From NCBI GenBank assembly GCA_049589355.1, contig JBAWAP010000182.1, positions 1 to 32,339 of the forward strand: DNA of 32,339 nucleotides, written 5' to 3'. Made by a program: the position numbers and the translations under genes. The notes below the pieces were generated by a model that made no database searches, was not told the DNA's origin, and saw only the letters and a list, made by a program, of their open reading frames with translations. The DNA is from JBAWAP01 sp049589355. GTDB lineage: Bacteria > Chloroflexota > Anaerolineae > VGOG01. Each line of letters starts with the position of its first letter. Within the stretch, counting starts at the first letter, position 1. Shown piece after piece: positions 1 to 6,608 of this stretch.

Positions 1-24
1 CACCAGGGGTTTCCCCCTGGTGGC
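1..24 (-). terminator. Hairpin downstream of vapBC, cut by window edge
   Basis: The arms CACCAGGGG (1-9) and CCCCTGGTG (14-22) form a strong hairpin. It lies about 50 bases past the vapC stop, on the side where minus-strand transcripts end. Any T-run would be beyond the window start, so terminator function is inferred. The same stem recurs at 861-890, where a T-run is visible. Confidence 0.5.
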
Positions 25-71
25 TCCTCCGCTTCAGTAGGCCATTGCCGCTGGTTTTGGACATATCTTCA

Positions 72-488
72 TTATTCAATACCAAATAGCTCTATCTCCG
101 CAATCATCTCAAAATGCCGTTTATTGAAAGTGGCCAGCTTCACATTCAGGATTTGAGCAGTGCCAGCGATTATAGCGTCTGGCGTCTCCAACTTGCGCGC
201 CCTGTATTTGTAGCGCAGTTTACCGCTGACCACTGCGACATTGCCATCTACGTCCGCACGCGTCAGAAAGGAGAGCAATGCGGCTATCCAGGCATCCTCG
301 CGCTCATTCCGACTGCCCGAGTATAACTCCGTCTCGGTGATGGTCGAGAAATAGGCCCTTATGTCGCCATCCCTTATCTCCTCAATCAGACGGCGAACCA
401 CAGGTGAACCACGAAAGTATTCTATCAAAACGTCGGTATCGATTAAGATTTCAGCGCGGGCCTGTTCCTCATCACCTCTCTCAGACAT
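72..488 (-). CDS. vapC: PIN-domain toxin, VapC-like
   Basis: This 138-residue protein has the size and motif order of a VapC/FitB PIN-domain ribonuclease. Visible acidic positions are D17 and D19 in ILIDTDVL, E52 and E54 in TITETELYSG, and D104 in the TPDAIIAGTA helix, followed by LATFNKRHF. PIN toxins cleave RNA with Mg2+ held by such acids; the RNA target cannot be read from the sequence. The ATG overlaps the end of the AbrB-like antitoxin gene by 8 bases, the usual coupled order of antitoxin then toxin. The first 12 residues are charged and outside the fold. The family call is secure; activity is inferred. Confidence 0.9.
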   Translation of the reverse strand: MSERGDEEQARAEILIDTDVLIEYFRGSPVVRRLIEEIRDGDIRAYFSTITETELYSGSRNEREDAWIAALLSFLTRADVDGNVAVVSGKLRYKYRARKLETPDAIIAGTAQILNVKLATFNKRHFEMIAEIELFGIE

Positions 489-753
489 CTATGATCTCCA
501 TTCGCCCCTTCCACTCGGCCCGAAGCCTGCGGACGTGTTCTACGCCGCTTTTTATGTCCTCACGGTCGGCCCACATCCCAAAAGCTTCCTCGGCCAGGAC
601 AGAGCGGGAATCAATTCGCTTCCTCAGGATCAGATAGCTCCCAGGACTCACCTCGGCCTGCAGCGTCTCCCCCTCTGTCAGGGAGAGACTTTCCCGCAAC
701 CCCAGTGGTATCAATATTCGAAATCCCTTTTCCACCATTACTACATCAACCAT
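481..753 (-). CDS. vapB: AbrB-type antitoxin, VapB-like
   Basis: This 90-residue protein starts with a swapped-hairpin AbrB/SpoVT-like DNA-binding segment, roughly residues 5-45, containing GFRILIPLGLRESL and LTEGETLQAEV. The C-terminal half is charged and probably binds and blocks the toxin. In known systems the complex represses its own promoter. A good ribosome binding site, GGAGG, sits about 4 bases before the ATG, and a likely promoter is found at 789-817. The stop overlaps the vapC start. The AbrB motif is somewhat diverged from the usual 'IPKEIRE' form, but the pairing supports the call. Confidence 0.85.
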   Translation of the reverse strand: MVDVVMVEKGFRILIPLGLRESLSLTEGETLQAEVSPGSYLILRKRIDSRSVLAEEAFGMWADREDIKSGVEHVRRLRAEWKGRMEIIDV

Positions 754-788
754 AGTTCCTCCTCAAGATATTCTCGGAATTTGCTTAG

Positions 789-817
789 ATTATACTACCA
801 TCGCCTCGTTTTAGCAA
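789..817 (-). promoter_or_regulatory. Likely sigma70 promoter for vapBC
   Basis: On the minus strand TTGCTA (812-817) is followed after 17 bases by TATAAT (789-794), about 35 bases before the vapB start. The -10 is a perfect match and the -35 matches at four of six positions. Confidence 0.6.
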
Positions 818-860
818 ACTCTCCTCGAACAACACCATCCCATCCGTTGCCGCAATAAAA

Positions 861-890
861 AAGCCACCAGGGGTTCCCCCCTGGTGGCTT
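861..890 (-). terminator. Intrinsic terminator of the secreted-protein gene
   Basis: A 13-bp perfect stem (861-873 with 878-890) has a 4-base loop and is followed on the minus strand by a T-rich run (TTTTATTG after the arm's final TT). It lies 21 bases past the stop of the gene at 911-3769, so it should end that transcript. The stem is the same sequence as the hairpin at 1-24. Confidence 0.85.
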
Positions 891-910
891 TAGTAGCTGC
901 GATGATAGGG

Positions 911-3769
911 CTACAGCGGGAAGTCGACGACGCGTACCTCACAGGGGTTGATGTTATCAACACCCTTGATCATCCCTCCGACTCCTACCTCGACATCGTC
1001 CTTCGTGACAAAGTCGAAGTCGTCGGGATACACGTCCTTGCCGACAAAGAAGCGGCAGATGCCGTACTTGTCAGTCGTGGCGTAGTCCAGTATCTTCAAC
1101 GCGCCGTCGGTGTAGAGGGTGCAAGTCTCGCCCTCCAGGAGAGGCTCGCCAAGATCGCGGAGACCGTCACCATCGGTGTCGTTCCAGAGCTGCCCCTTGA
1201 CCTCGGTCCAGCAGTCCAACTCGATGTAGTCGGTGGGGCCGTTGGTGTCGGTGACGACATAGGTCTCGCCGCAGACAGGGCTCATGAACGTGTTGCTGAA
1301 GGTTTCTTCGTCGTAGCCCTCTTTCGAGATGGTGATGGTGATGTCCACGTCCTTGGGAAGTTCTTCGAGGAACGAGAAGTCGCCGGTGACGTTCGTGGTG
1401 GTAATCGTCACGCCATCGTCACAGGGGAGGTCGCCGTCGATGTCGGTCCACTCGGCGGTTACGGTAGCGCCCTCGATCGGGGGAGCACCATCCGTGGGCG
1501 TGGCGTCGTACTGCTTCACCGTGCCGCTCCAGGTGTTGGTGTTGCAGATCAGCGCGAAGTCAAGCACCTCGTCCTCGCCGCAGTGCAGACACTTATTCAG
1601 CACCTCCTGGCACAGGAAGCCCGTCTTTTCCGCCCTAACCGTGTAGCAAGTCCCCGGCCAGGGCTCCAAGGTTCCCAGGGTGATGATCCTCTCGATCTCG
1701 TACATGCCTCCAGGACCAGTGGTACCTACGGCGTCAACGTAATCTCCGAGGCGCCAGTCCCACCAGCCGTCGAATACAGTCACCGTGGCATCCTTGATGA
1801 CTGTCTCCCGGTTGGCGTCGGTGACGATGCCCAGGAGGTCGGCGTCGCACCACTTATCCCCGCGTGCGAACGGGATGCCCTCGTAGACCCGGGTCAGGTC
1901 GCCCTCGACTACAGGCCACGGGCCCGGCGTGGTCAGCTCATACTCCCAGCCGTAGTTCAGCACCACCACAGAAGGCATGAAGGGCAAGTTGTCCACGTGA
2001 CCATCGTTGTCCGCGTCGCAGAGCTGCTCCACATTCTCGACGAAGAACTCTGCTGCCCCAACGAAGCCCCGAGCGATCTGCCCAAAGTAGCCCAGATCGA
2101 AGACCTTCATGTGCTTGGGGTGCAGCCAGGGCACGGGGATGTAGGCCACGATCGTCCCGGTCTCGTCCTTGATGTAGATGGTCCCCTCTATCTTGTTGCA
2201 GTTGGAGTTGTTGCGGATGGCGATGCGGGAGGTCACACCATCCTGCTCCTTGGCGATGTAGGGCATGGCCCAACCCCTCGCCCACTCCTTCTCAGACTCC
2301 GGATGGGCGTTGTAAGCCCCACCCTGCGTCTCGCCAGGTCCGGTGTGGGACCAGGCAGTGCCATCCCACATCTTCGTCTTCTTCAGGTCAACCACAACGA
2401 AGATGGGCTCACCCTTGCGAGTATCGCCGGGGTAATCCACCTGACAATGGGACTCGATCTCGGCCGCCCCTACGTACCCGAAGGGGAAATTGACACCCAG
2501 GTCAATGATGGCCGGCAGGTAGAAGGTGCCCGAGCCGTTCCTGCAGACCCAGTCGCCCACGAAGAGGATCTCGTCGCCGCTCTGATCCATGAAGTCTACG
2601 GTGACGAAGGTGGGCACAGACTTCTGGGTCACGTTCTGCACCTGGATGCTGGACTGCCAGCCGCTGATCTCCCGGTACAGCAGGTCCGCATACCACTTCG
2701 TATCCCACTCTCCCTCGATGTATCGCTTGTAGGGCTGGCCGCGGAAGCTCAGGAAGGTGCCTTGGTTGACCGAGGGAGCGTGGCTGATCTGGTCAACGAC
2801 GATCGCCAAGGGCTCGTTGGCCGAGATGTAGGCCGAACCCAACCAGTTCCCATTACCCGGCGAACAGGGGTCGTAGGGCCCACCTGTTGGATAAGGCAGG
2901 TCTGCATCCTCACCTGGGCCGATGCGGATGGCCTGGCCTGGCGCCAGGACCTCAACGTGCTGCGCCTTCATGCACTCGCAGTTGCCCTCCTGCTTGTAGT
3001 AGATCCAGACGGAGGTGCAAAGCTCGCCCGAGTTCTGGATGGTGAGGGTGGTATCATACTTGTCGAGGTACTTGTGCATAATGTAAGGCGCGAAGTACTT
3101 GTACTCGGAGCCGATCATCCCAGGATCGGCAACACCTGTGTAGCTGCTGGAAAGCACGAAGCCATCGCCGTAGGAGTCAGTCCCCCAGCGATCCACTGTC
3201 ACCGCCAAGTAGAGGTCACTGCTCCACGTAGCCACCCAGGCCTTCCAGCCCGCCGTGGTAGTGATATCAGCCGCATCGCAGGCGGCTTGGAAGTTACCGG
3301 CGGTAACCGAGTAGACAATGGCCGAGCAGGCATCACCCGGGATCTGGTTGTGCAACGTCCAGACTCCATTGTAAGGCAACTGCATGCAGGCATGGCCGAC
3401 CAGTCCAGCATCGTTGGACGGGCACTTCCCATCGTAGCAGCCCCAGAAGAAAACGATCGCCCCAGCGGCTACGTCCGAGACGTTCTGGACCTGAATCTGG
3501 GTGTCCCAGACGCCGTGTTCGTCCAGGCAGGCGTCACAGGCGTCTTCCAGTTCGTGACACTTGTCTTGGTCATAGTCGGGGTGCTCATCATCACAGTATT
3601 TCCAGGGACCACAGTCGCAGAAACCGAAGACATCCCCCAGGTCAATGCGCGGGATCTCGATTACGTTGCCGGGTAACGGGTCGGCCGTGACGGTGCTACT
3701 GGTCGCCAAGCCGCCCAACAGCCCTGTCATCAGCACCAGAACCATCAAAAGTCTAAACTTCCTACTCAT
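911..3769 (-). CDS. Large secreted multidomain surface protein
   Basis: This 952-residue protein starts with a clear signal peptide (about residues 1-30, MSRKFRLLMVLVLMTGLLGG, with an Ala-rich end). The N-terminal two thirds hold at least four diverged repeats of a beta-rich unit, each starting with a phrase such as IQVQNVS, LTIQNSG, IQVQNVT or IAIRNNS and running on to a strand pair. The C-terminal third resembles carboxypeptidase-regulatory-like and SdrD-B-like modules, including GQLWNDTDGDGLRDLGEPLL with a possible Ca2+ loop. Cysteines are frequent, suggesting disulfides. No sorting signal or enzyme motif is seen. A strong AAGGAGG precedes the ATG, and an ECF-like promoter lies about 160 bases upstream. 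It is probably an exported cell-surface protein; its exact role is unknown. Confidence 0.8.
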   Translation of the reverse strand: MSRKFRLLMVLVLMTGLLGGLATSSTVTADPLPGNVIEIPRIDLGDVFGFCDCGPWKYCDDEHPDYDQDKCHELEDACDACLDEHGVWDTQIQVQNVSDVAAGAIVFFWGCYDGKCPSNDAGLVGHACMQLPYNGVWTLHNQIPGDACSAIVYSVTAGNFQAACDAADITTTAGWKAWVATWSSDLYLAVTVDRWGTDSYGDGFVLSSSYTGVADPGMIGSEYKYFAPYIMHKYLDKYDTTLTIQNSGELCTSVWIYYKQEGNCECMKAQHVEVLAPGQAIRIGPGEDADLPYPTGGPYDPCSPGNGNWLGSAYISANEPLAIVVDQISHAPSVNQGTFLSFRGQPYKRYIEGEWDTKWYADLLYREISGWQSSIQVQNVTQKSVPTFVTVDFMDQSGDEILFVGDWVCRNGSGTFYLPAIIDLGVNFPFGYVGAAEIESHCQVDYPGDTRKGEPIFVVVDLKKTKMWDGTAWSHTGPGETQGGAYNAHPESEKEWARGWAMPYIAKEQDGVTSRIAIRNNSNCNKIEGTIYIKDETGTIVAYIPVPWLHPKHMKVFDLGYFGQIARGFVGAAEFFVENVEQLCDADNDGHVDNLPFMPSVVVLNYGWEYELTTPGPWPVVEGDLTRVYEGIPFARGDKWCDADLLGIVTDANRETVIKDATVTVFDGWWDWRLGDYVDAVGTTGPGGMYEIERIITLGTLEPWPGTCYTVRAEKTGFLCQEVLNKCLHCGEDEVLDFALICNTNTWSGTVKQYDATPTDGAPPIEGATVTAEWTDIDGDLPCDDGVTITTTNVTGDFSFLEELPKDVDITITISKEGYDEETFSNTFMSPVCGETYVVTDTNGPTDYIELDCWTEVKGQLWNDTDGDGLRDLGEPLLEGETCTLYTDGALKILDYATTDKYGICRFFVGKDVYPDDFDFVTKDDVEVGVGGMIKGVDNINPCEVRVVDFPL

Positions 3770-3927
3770 TTGTAACTAACCTCCTTAGTGATATTAATGG
3801 TCAAAACTTGGGGTTGCCGGCTTTGATAGCCGCCAACTAACGGATAATCCAACCTTTGTCCTATAGCCTCACCTCCTTTCGATCAAGATAAAGTACCCGT
3901 TGTTCACCCTATATAACGTAAAAAGGG
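3770..3927 (-). promoter_or_regulatory. Long 5' leader of the secreted-protein gene
   Basis: The predicted minus-strand leader is about 155 bases. It contains a 10-bp hairpin with one mismatch (arms 3813-3822 and 3828-3837, loop 3823-3827). It also has a near-perfect Shine-Dalgarno, GAAAGGAGGTGA, around 3867-3879 that is not followed by an ordinary gene start. A 28-codon frame beginning TTG runs from there into the gene and ends in TGA overlapping its ATG, but its spacing from the Shine-Dalgarno is too long to be convincing. I do not recognise a known riboswitch. Confidence 0.35.
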
Positions 3928-3931
3928 CCAT

Positions 3932-3962
3932 TTAGATACGGGTAGCGAGAAGCAATTTCGAA
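3932..3962 (-). promoter_or_regulatory. ECF-type promoter of the secreted-protein gene
   Basis: On the minus strand CGAAATT (3954-3960) is followed after 15 bases by TATCTAA (within 3932-3940). This resembles the GGAACTT-N15/16-GTCTAA layout of RpoE-type promoters. The same elements and spacing are found before the ECF sigma gene at 6457-6486. The match between the two copies is the main evidence. Confidence 0.6.
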
Positions 3963-3986
3963 AATTTTAAGGTTTCTTATGGCTAC

Positions 3987-4015
3987 TTGACAAAACCCGC
4001 CAAGAGCGGTATAAT
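3987..4015 (+). promoter_or_regulatory. Consensus sigma70 promoter of a candidate small RNA
   Basis: TTGACA (3987-3992), a 17-base spacer and TATAAT (4010-4015) match the consensus at every position. Transcription should start near 4022. No protein-coding frame follows, only a structured stretch ending in a terminator. Confidence 0.85.
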
Positions 4016-4021
4016 GATTCC

Positions 4022-4126
4022 CGGAACAGGGCGCATATAAGAATAAGCCAAAATAAACAGCACCCTGTCCCATCTCCTCAGGTGGGCTCTCGAGCTTGGC
4101 GGCCAAAGGCCCACCTGAGGCTTTTT
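4022..4126 (+). ncRNA. Candidate small RNA of about 105 nt
   Basis: The segment lies between a perfect sigma70 promoter and an intrinsic terminator. A 5' domain pairs ACAGGG (4026-4031) with CCCTGT (4063-4068). The 3' domain is a 12-bp stem (4076-4087 with 4109-4120), its 21-base loop carrying a further TTGGC/GCCAA pairing, then CTTTTT. It lacks the conserved loop of SRP RNA and is too short for 6S RNA or tmRNA. It runs on the strand opposite to both neighbours, between the DUF5667 gene's stop and the secreted-protein promoter. The identity is unknown; it could be a trans-acting regulator. Confidence 0.55.
4076..4126 (+). terminator. Terminator of the candidate small RNA
   Basis: A perfect 12-bp GC-rich stem (CCTCAGGTGGGC with its complement) is followed by CTTTTT on the plus strand. 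The minus strand has no T-run after the stem, so the signal points to plus-strand transcripts. Confidence 0.8.
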
Positions 4127-4130
4127 GGGG

Positions 4131-4157
4131 GATATTAAATATTGGATATTAGATAGA
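4131..4157. repeat. Heptamer array, GATATTA type
   Basis: Units GATATTA, AATATTG, GATATTA and GATAGAT follow each other with a 7-base period, just past the stop of the DUF5667 gene. Confidence 0.6.
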
Positions 4158-4158
4158 T

Positions 4159-5748
4159 CTACCCACCGGGCTCGGCGACATCCCAGATTATGGTCCTGAT
4201 CACACCCCCGCCGTGGTAGACGTTGACGGCGTACCGGCCAGCGGCTAAGCCCCCTTCGCCTGCCGAGAAAGCAATGGATTCCGTCCCATCCCCAGAGAGG
4301 GTCCTGACTCCATCGAATAGGACTTTACCAACGCTGTCATAAACCCTTATCCCTACCTCTTCGCCCGCCATGTAAGCATAGTCGAACACTATATAGACTT
4401 TCCTGGTGCCGGAGGGAAACTCACCCACCGCCGCCCCCTGAGGAGCATCGCTCACCCGGCAATTCGTGATCGAAGAGTCAGGCACGGGCTGGGAGGGCAC
4501 CTCCACCTGAGGCGTCGGCGTGGCCGTCGGCTCCGCTGTCGGCCTGGAGGTAGGCGTGGCCGTGGGCGTTGAGGTGGGTGTGACCGTAGGCATTGGGCTA
4601 GGTGTAGCCGTCAGCGTTGGGCTGGGTTCAACCGAAGGCTCCACCGCCGGCTGGGAAGGCACCTCTACCTGAGGCGTCGGCGTGGCCGTCGGTTCCATCG
4701 TCGGTTGGACGGGCACCTCCACCTGAGGCGTTGGCACAGGCGTCTCCGTCGGAGCCGGGACAGATGTGGCTGTAGGCTCCGCTGTCGGCTTTGGAATAGG
4801 CGTGGCCGTGGGCGGCACAGGAGTGGCCGTGGGCACAGGCACTGGAGTCTCGGCGTGAGCATAGGCGGCAACCGTATCCGTCGGCGGCACCGGAGTCGCC
4901 GTATCTGTCGGCCTGGGCATGGGGCTGGGCGTGAGCAAAAGGTCGGGCTCTATCATGGCCCCCGTCGCTATCCACTGATGTTCCTCAGAAGCTTCAAGAG
5001 CTTCCTCAACGGCCCCCTGATCGGAAGGCGGCGCCCCTGCCTTTATCCCCTCCAGGGTCTCCTGCTGATTACCCGTTAGAAGGGCAAAATCAGCCAGCAA
5101 GTTGAGCCTCTCTTCCTCAGAGGCCTGACCAATGGCCGTCAGAGCGCCGCTATTCTCACTCTTCATGGCCTGTAGAGTCGCCTCACTCAAGCCCTTGCCC
5201 GCCTCCAACAGAGCCCGGGCCTCCTCCAATCGCCTCTCGGAGTAACTCATGTGCAACCTGGCCCTGCTCGCTGCCGTGGTGGTGAGAGCAAGCTGAACTC
5301 GCTCCGTAGCGAGCTTGATAGGATAAAGGGGGCTGTCGGGCAGGCTGCCCGCAGCCACTCTAAGCGTCCCCGCGCTGACGAGGGAGACGATGATGAGCAA
5401 TGCTGCTACGGCTTGCGCCAGCCTCAGAGATTGCCTCTGGGGCCGTACCAAGGGCTGCACCAGGATAGCTGCGCTCCGCTCCATACGACGCAGCAAGCCA
5501 GGCCGGGCCACGGCCTTCTCCCTCCTCTTCTTGGCTACCGCTGAGAGCAGCCGCTGCCGCCCCGCTGCCTTGGCCTCTGGCGAGGGCACAGCTTGCGGCA
5601 CCTGGCGAACCAGCATCGCCGTTCGCAACAGGGGACGGAGCTCAGCCTCGTGCTCAGGGTAACGCGCCAGCACCTCCTCAAGGCCAAACTCGCCAGTATT
5701 CAGTTGAGAGAGACACTCATCGAGAGCGCGCTCAAGTTTCCGCCTCAT
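4159..5748 (-). CDS. DUF5667-like membrane protein, probable sigma regulator
   Basis: This 529-residue protein has a cytoplasmic N-terminus (1-105), one membrane helix (about 111-128), then the DUF5667 hallmark LPDSPLYPIKLATERVQLA at 136-154. A Thr/Pro-rich stalk (about 270-425) follows, with repeats such as EPTATPTPQVEVPSQP, and a C-terminal beta-rich domain (about 428-529). The early segment LSQLNTGEFGLEEVLARYPE is typical of proteins encoded beside ECF sigma factors in Chloroflexota. It lies about 105 bases downstream of the sigma gene on the same strand, so it may hold that sigma at the membrane and sense an outside signal through the C-terminal domain. No zinc-binding anti-sigma motif (HxxxCxxC) is visible, so the anti-sigma role is inferred from context. 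Confidence 0.75.
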   Translation of the reverse strand: MRRKLERALDECLSQLNTGEFGLEEVLARYPEHEAELRPLLRTAMLVRQVPQAVPSPEAKAAGRQRLLSAVAKKRREKAVARPGLLRRMERSAAILVQPLVRPQRQSLRLAQAVAALLIIVSLVSAGTLRVAAGSLPDSPLYPIKLATERVQLALTTTAASRARLHMSYSERRLEEARALLEAGKGLSEATLQAMKSENSGALTAIGQASEEERLNLLADFALLTGNQQETLEGIKAGAPPSDQGAVEEALEASEEHQWIATGAMIEPDLLLTPSPMPRPTDTATPVPPTDTVAAYAHAETPVPVPTATPVPPTATPIPKPTAEPTATSVPAPTETPVPTPQVEVPVQPTMEPTATPTPQVEVPSQPAVEPSVEPSPTLTATPSPMPTVTPTSTPTATPTSRPTAEPTATPTPQVEVPSQPVPDSSITNCRVSDAPQGAAVGEFPSGTRKVYIVFDYAYMAGEEVGIRVYDSVGKVLFDGVRTLSGDGTESIAFSAGEGGLAAGRYAVNVYHGGGVIRTIIWDVAEPGG

Positions 5749-5782
5749 TGTCTCTGTCTCCTCTCAACCCTCATCAAATCTT

Positions 5783-5883
5783 AAGACTTCGGAAGTCTTC
5801 AATCGCCGATTTCGTGAACCAAATTGGCCTGAAACTGGCTGAAAACACCATTCATTAAGTCTTCTTTGAGACTTCCGAAGTCT
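5783..5883. repeat. Paired-palindrome element, copy A (101 bp)
   Basis: A 17-bp palindrome AAGACTTCGGAAGTCTT (5783-5799) and a 15-bp palindrome AGACTTCCGAAGTCT (5869-5883) bound a 101-bp segment. It covers the sigma gene's last codons, adding the residues QTSEVS, and most of the sigma/DUF5667 gap. A segment of 99 bp with the same layout is at 8057-8155. Confidence 0.6.
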
Positions 5884-6436
5884 GGTCTATCTCCAGGATA
5901 CGGTTCAACATACTCAGGGCCCGATGTTGTAGCGACTTAATCGCCCCTTCGGACTTGCCCAGTACCTGCCCCACTTCAGTGTTAGATAGTCCATCCACAA
6001 ACTTGAGAATAATCACGTCTTGCTGATCCTCGGTCAAATCGCTGAAGGCCCGTACCAACTGCTGTCGGGTAAGCTTTGTCTCGAAAACATCGCTGGGGCC
6101 AACCCCAGCGGGAAGCAGGTCTTCTTTTAGAGGAAGATCAGATGTCCTCGGCTGACCACGGAAGTAATCCACCATCAGGTTCCTAGCGATGCGCAAGAGC
6201 CACATGGCCAGGGGGATCCCCCGGAAGCTAAAGGAGTCAATGGACTCCAGAACTTTCAGAAAAACATCCGACGCCAGATCCTCGGCCAGATGGACATTAG
6301 CCACCTTATGGTAGATATAGTTATAAACGTCCTGATAGTAATACTCAAAGATCCTGGCGAAGGCAGATGGGTCGCACTCCTTCGCCCGCCTGATTAGCTC
6401 CCATTCTTCCTGTTTAGAGATATCCCTCTCATACAT
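5855..6436 (-). CDS. ECF-family RNA polymerase sigma factor
   Basis: This 193-residue protein has sigma region 2 at about 12-85, with FEYYYQDVYNYIYHKV, the AEDLASDVFLKVLESI core-binding segment and LLRIARNLMVDYFR. Region 4 is at about 110-175, with LTEDQQDVIILKFVDGLS and the helix-turn-helix VGQVLGKSEGAIKSLQHRAL. It directs RNA polymerase to a specific promoter set. Its own promoter (6457-6486) matches that of the secreted-protein gene, so self-activation is likely. No clear Shine-Dalgarno precedes the ATG, and the predicted leader is only about 20 bases. The last residues QTSEVSKKT come from a palindromic repeat rather than the sigma fold. Confidence 0.93.
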   Translation of the reverse strand: MYERDISKQEEWELIRRAKECDPSAFARIFEYYYQDVYNYIYHKVANVHLAEDLASDVFLKVLESIDSFSFRGIPLAMWLLRIARNLMVDYFRGQPRTSDLPLKEDLLPAGVGPSDVFETKLTRQQLVRAFSDLTEDQQDVIILKFVDGLSNTEVGQVLGKSEGAIKSLQHRALSMLNRILEIDQTSEVSKKT

Positions 6437-6456
6437 AATAACGTAAAAAATGCGTT

Positions 6457-6486
6457 TTAGATACGGCCTGTTAGGACCAATTTTGA
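6457..6486 (-). promoter_or_regulatory. ECF-type autoregulatory promoter
   Basis: On the minus strand CAAAATT (6479-6485) is followed after 15 bases by TATCTAA (within 6457-6465), about 20 bases before the sigma ATG. Flanking bases including CGTATCTAAA and the downstream TTTTTACGTTAT run are shared with 3911-3962, beyond what a bare promoter needs. Confidence 0.6.
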
Positions 6487-6503
6487 AAATTCGTCCAAAT
6501 TCG

Positions 6504-6532
6504 TTGCGTTTATCGTGCCAATATGATATAAT
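6504..6532 (+). promoter_or_regulatory. Possible sigma70 promoter of the radical SAM gene
   Basis: TATAAT (6527-6532) is perfect, and a weak -35 TTGCGT (6504-6509) sits 17 bases upstream. It lies about 75 bases before the radical SAM start, divergent from the ECF promoter of the sigma gene. Confidence 0.4.
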
Positions 6533-6608
6533 TTAATAGCCAATTTGTCAAGGTTAGCCACCTGGCTCGACCTGCATTGCCAAATCCAAGCCAAAAAGGA
6601 AATGGTTT

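Noticed and set aside
884..3676. 930-codon open frame on the plus strand opposite the secreted-protein gene
   Set aside because: It is antisense to a gene with signal peptide, ribosome binding site and domain structure. Its own translation shows low-complexity Val/Gly/Asp composition typical of a shadow frame and no family motifs.
3866..3880. Plus-strand CACCTCCTTTC resembling the 3' end of 16S rRNA
   Set aside because: Nothing else of an rRNA is present. On the minus strand it reads as a strong Shine-Dalgarno in a leader, which explains it.
3770..3927. Cyclic-di-GMP riboswitch in the secreted-protein leader
   Set aside because: The conserved GCAAAC and GGGACGCAAAGCC type blocks are absent; only a single hairpin is seen.
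4022..4126. Small RNA as SRP RNA or 6S RNA
   Set aside because: The conserved SRP apical motif (GGAAGGAAGCA-type) is missing, and the length and fold do not match 6S RNA.
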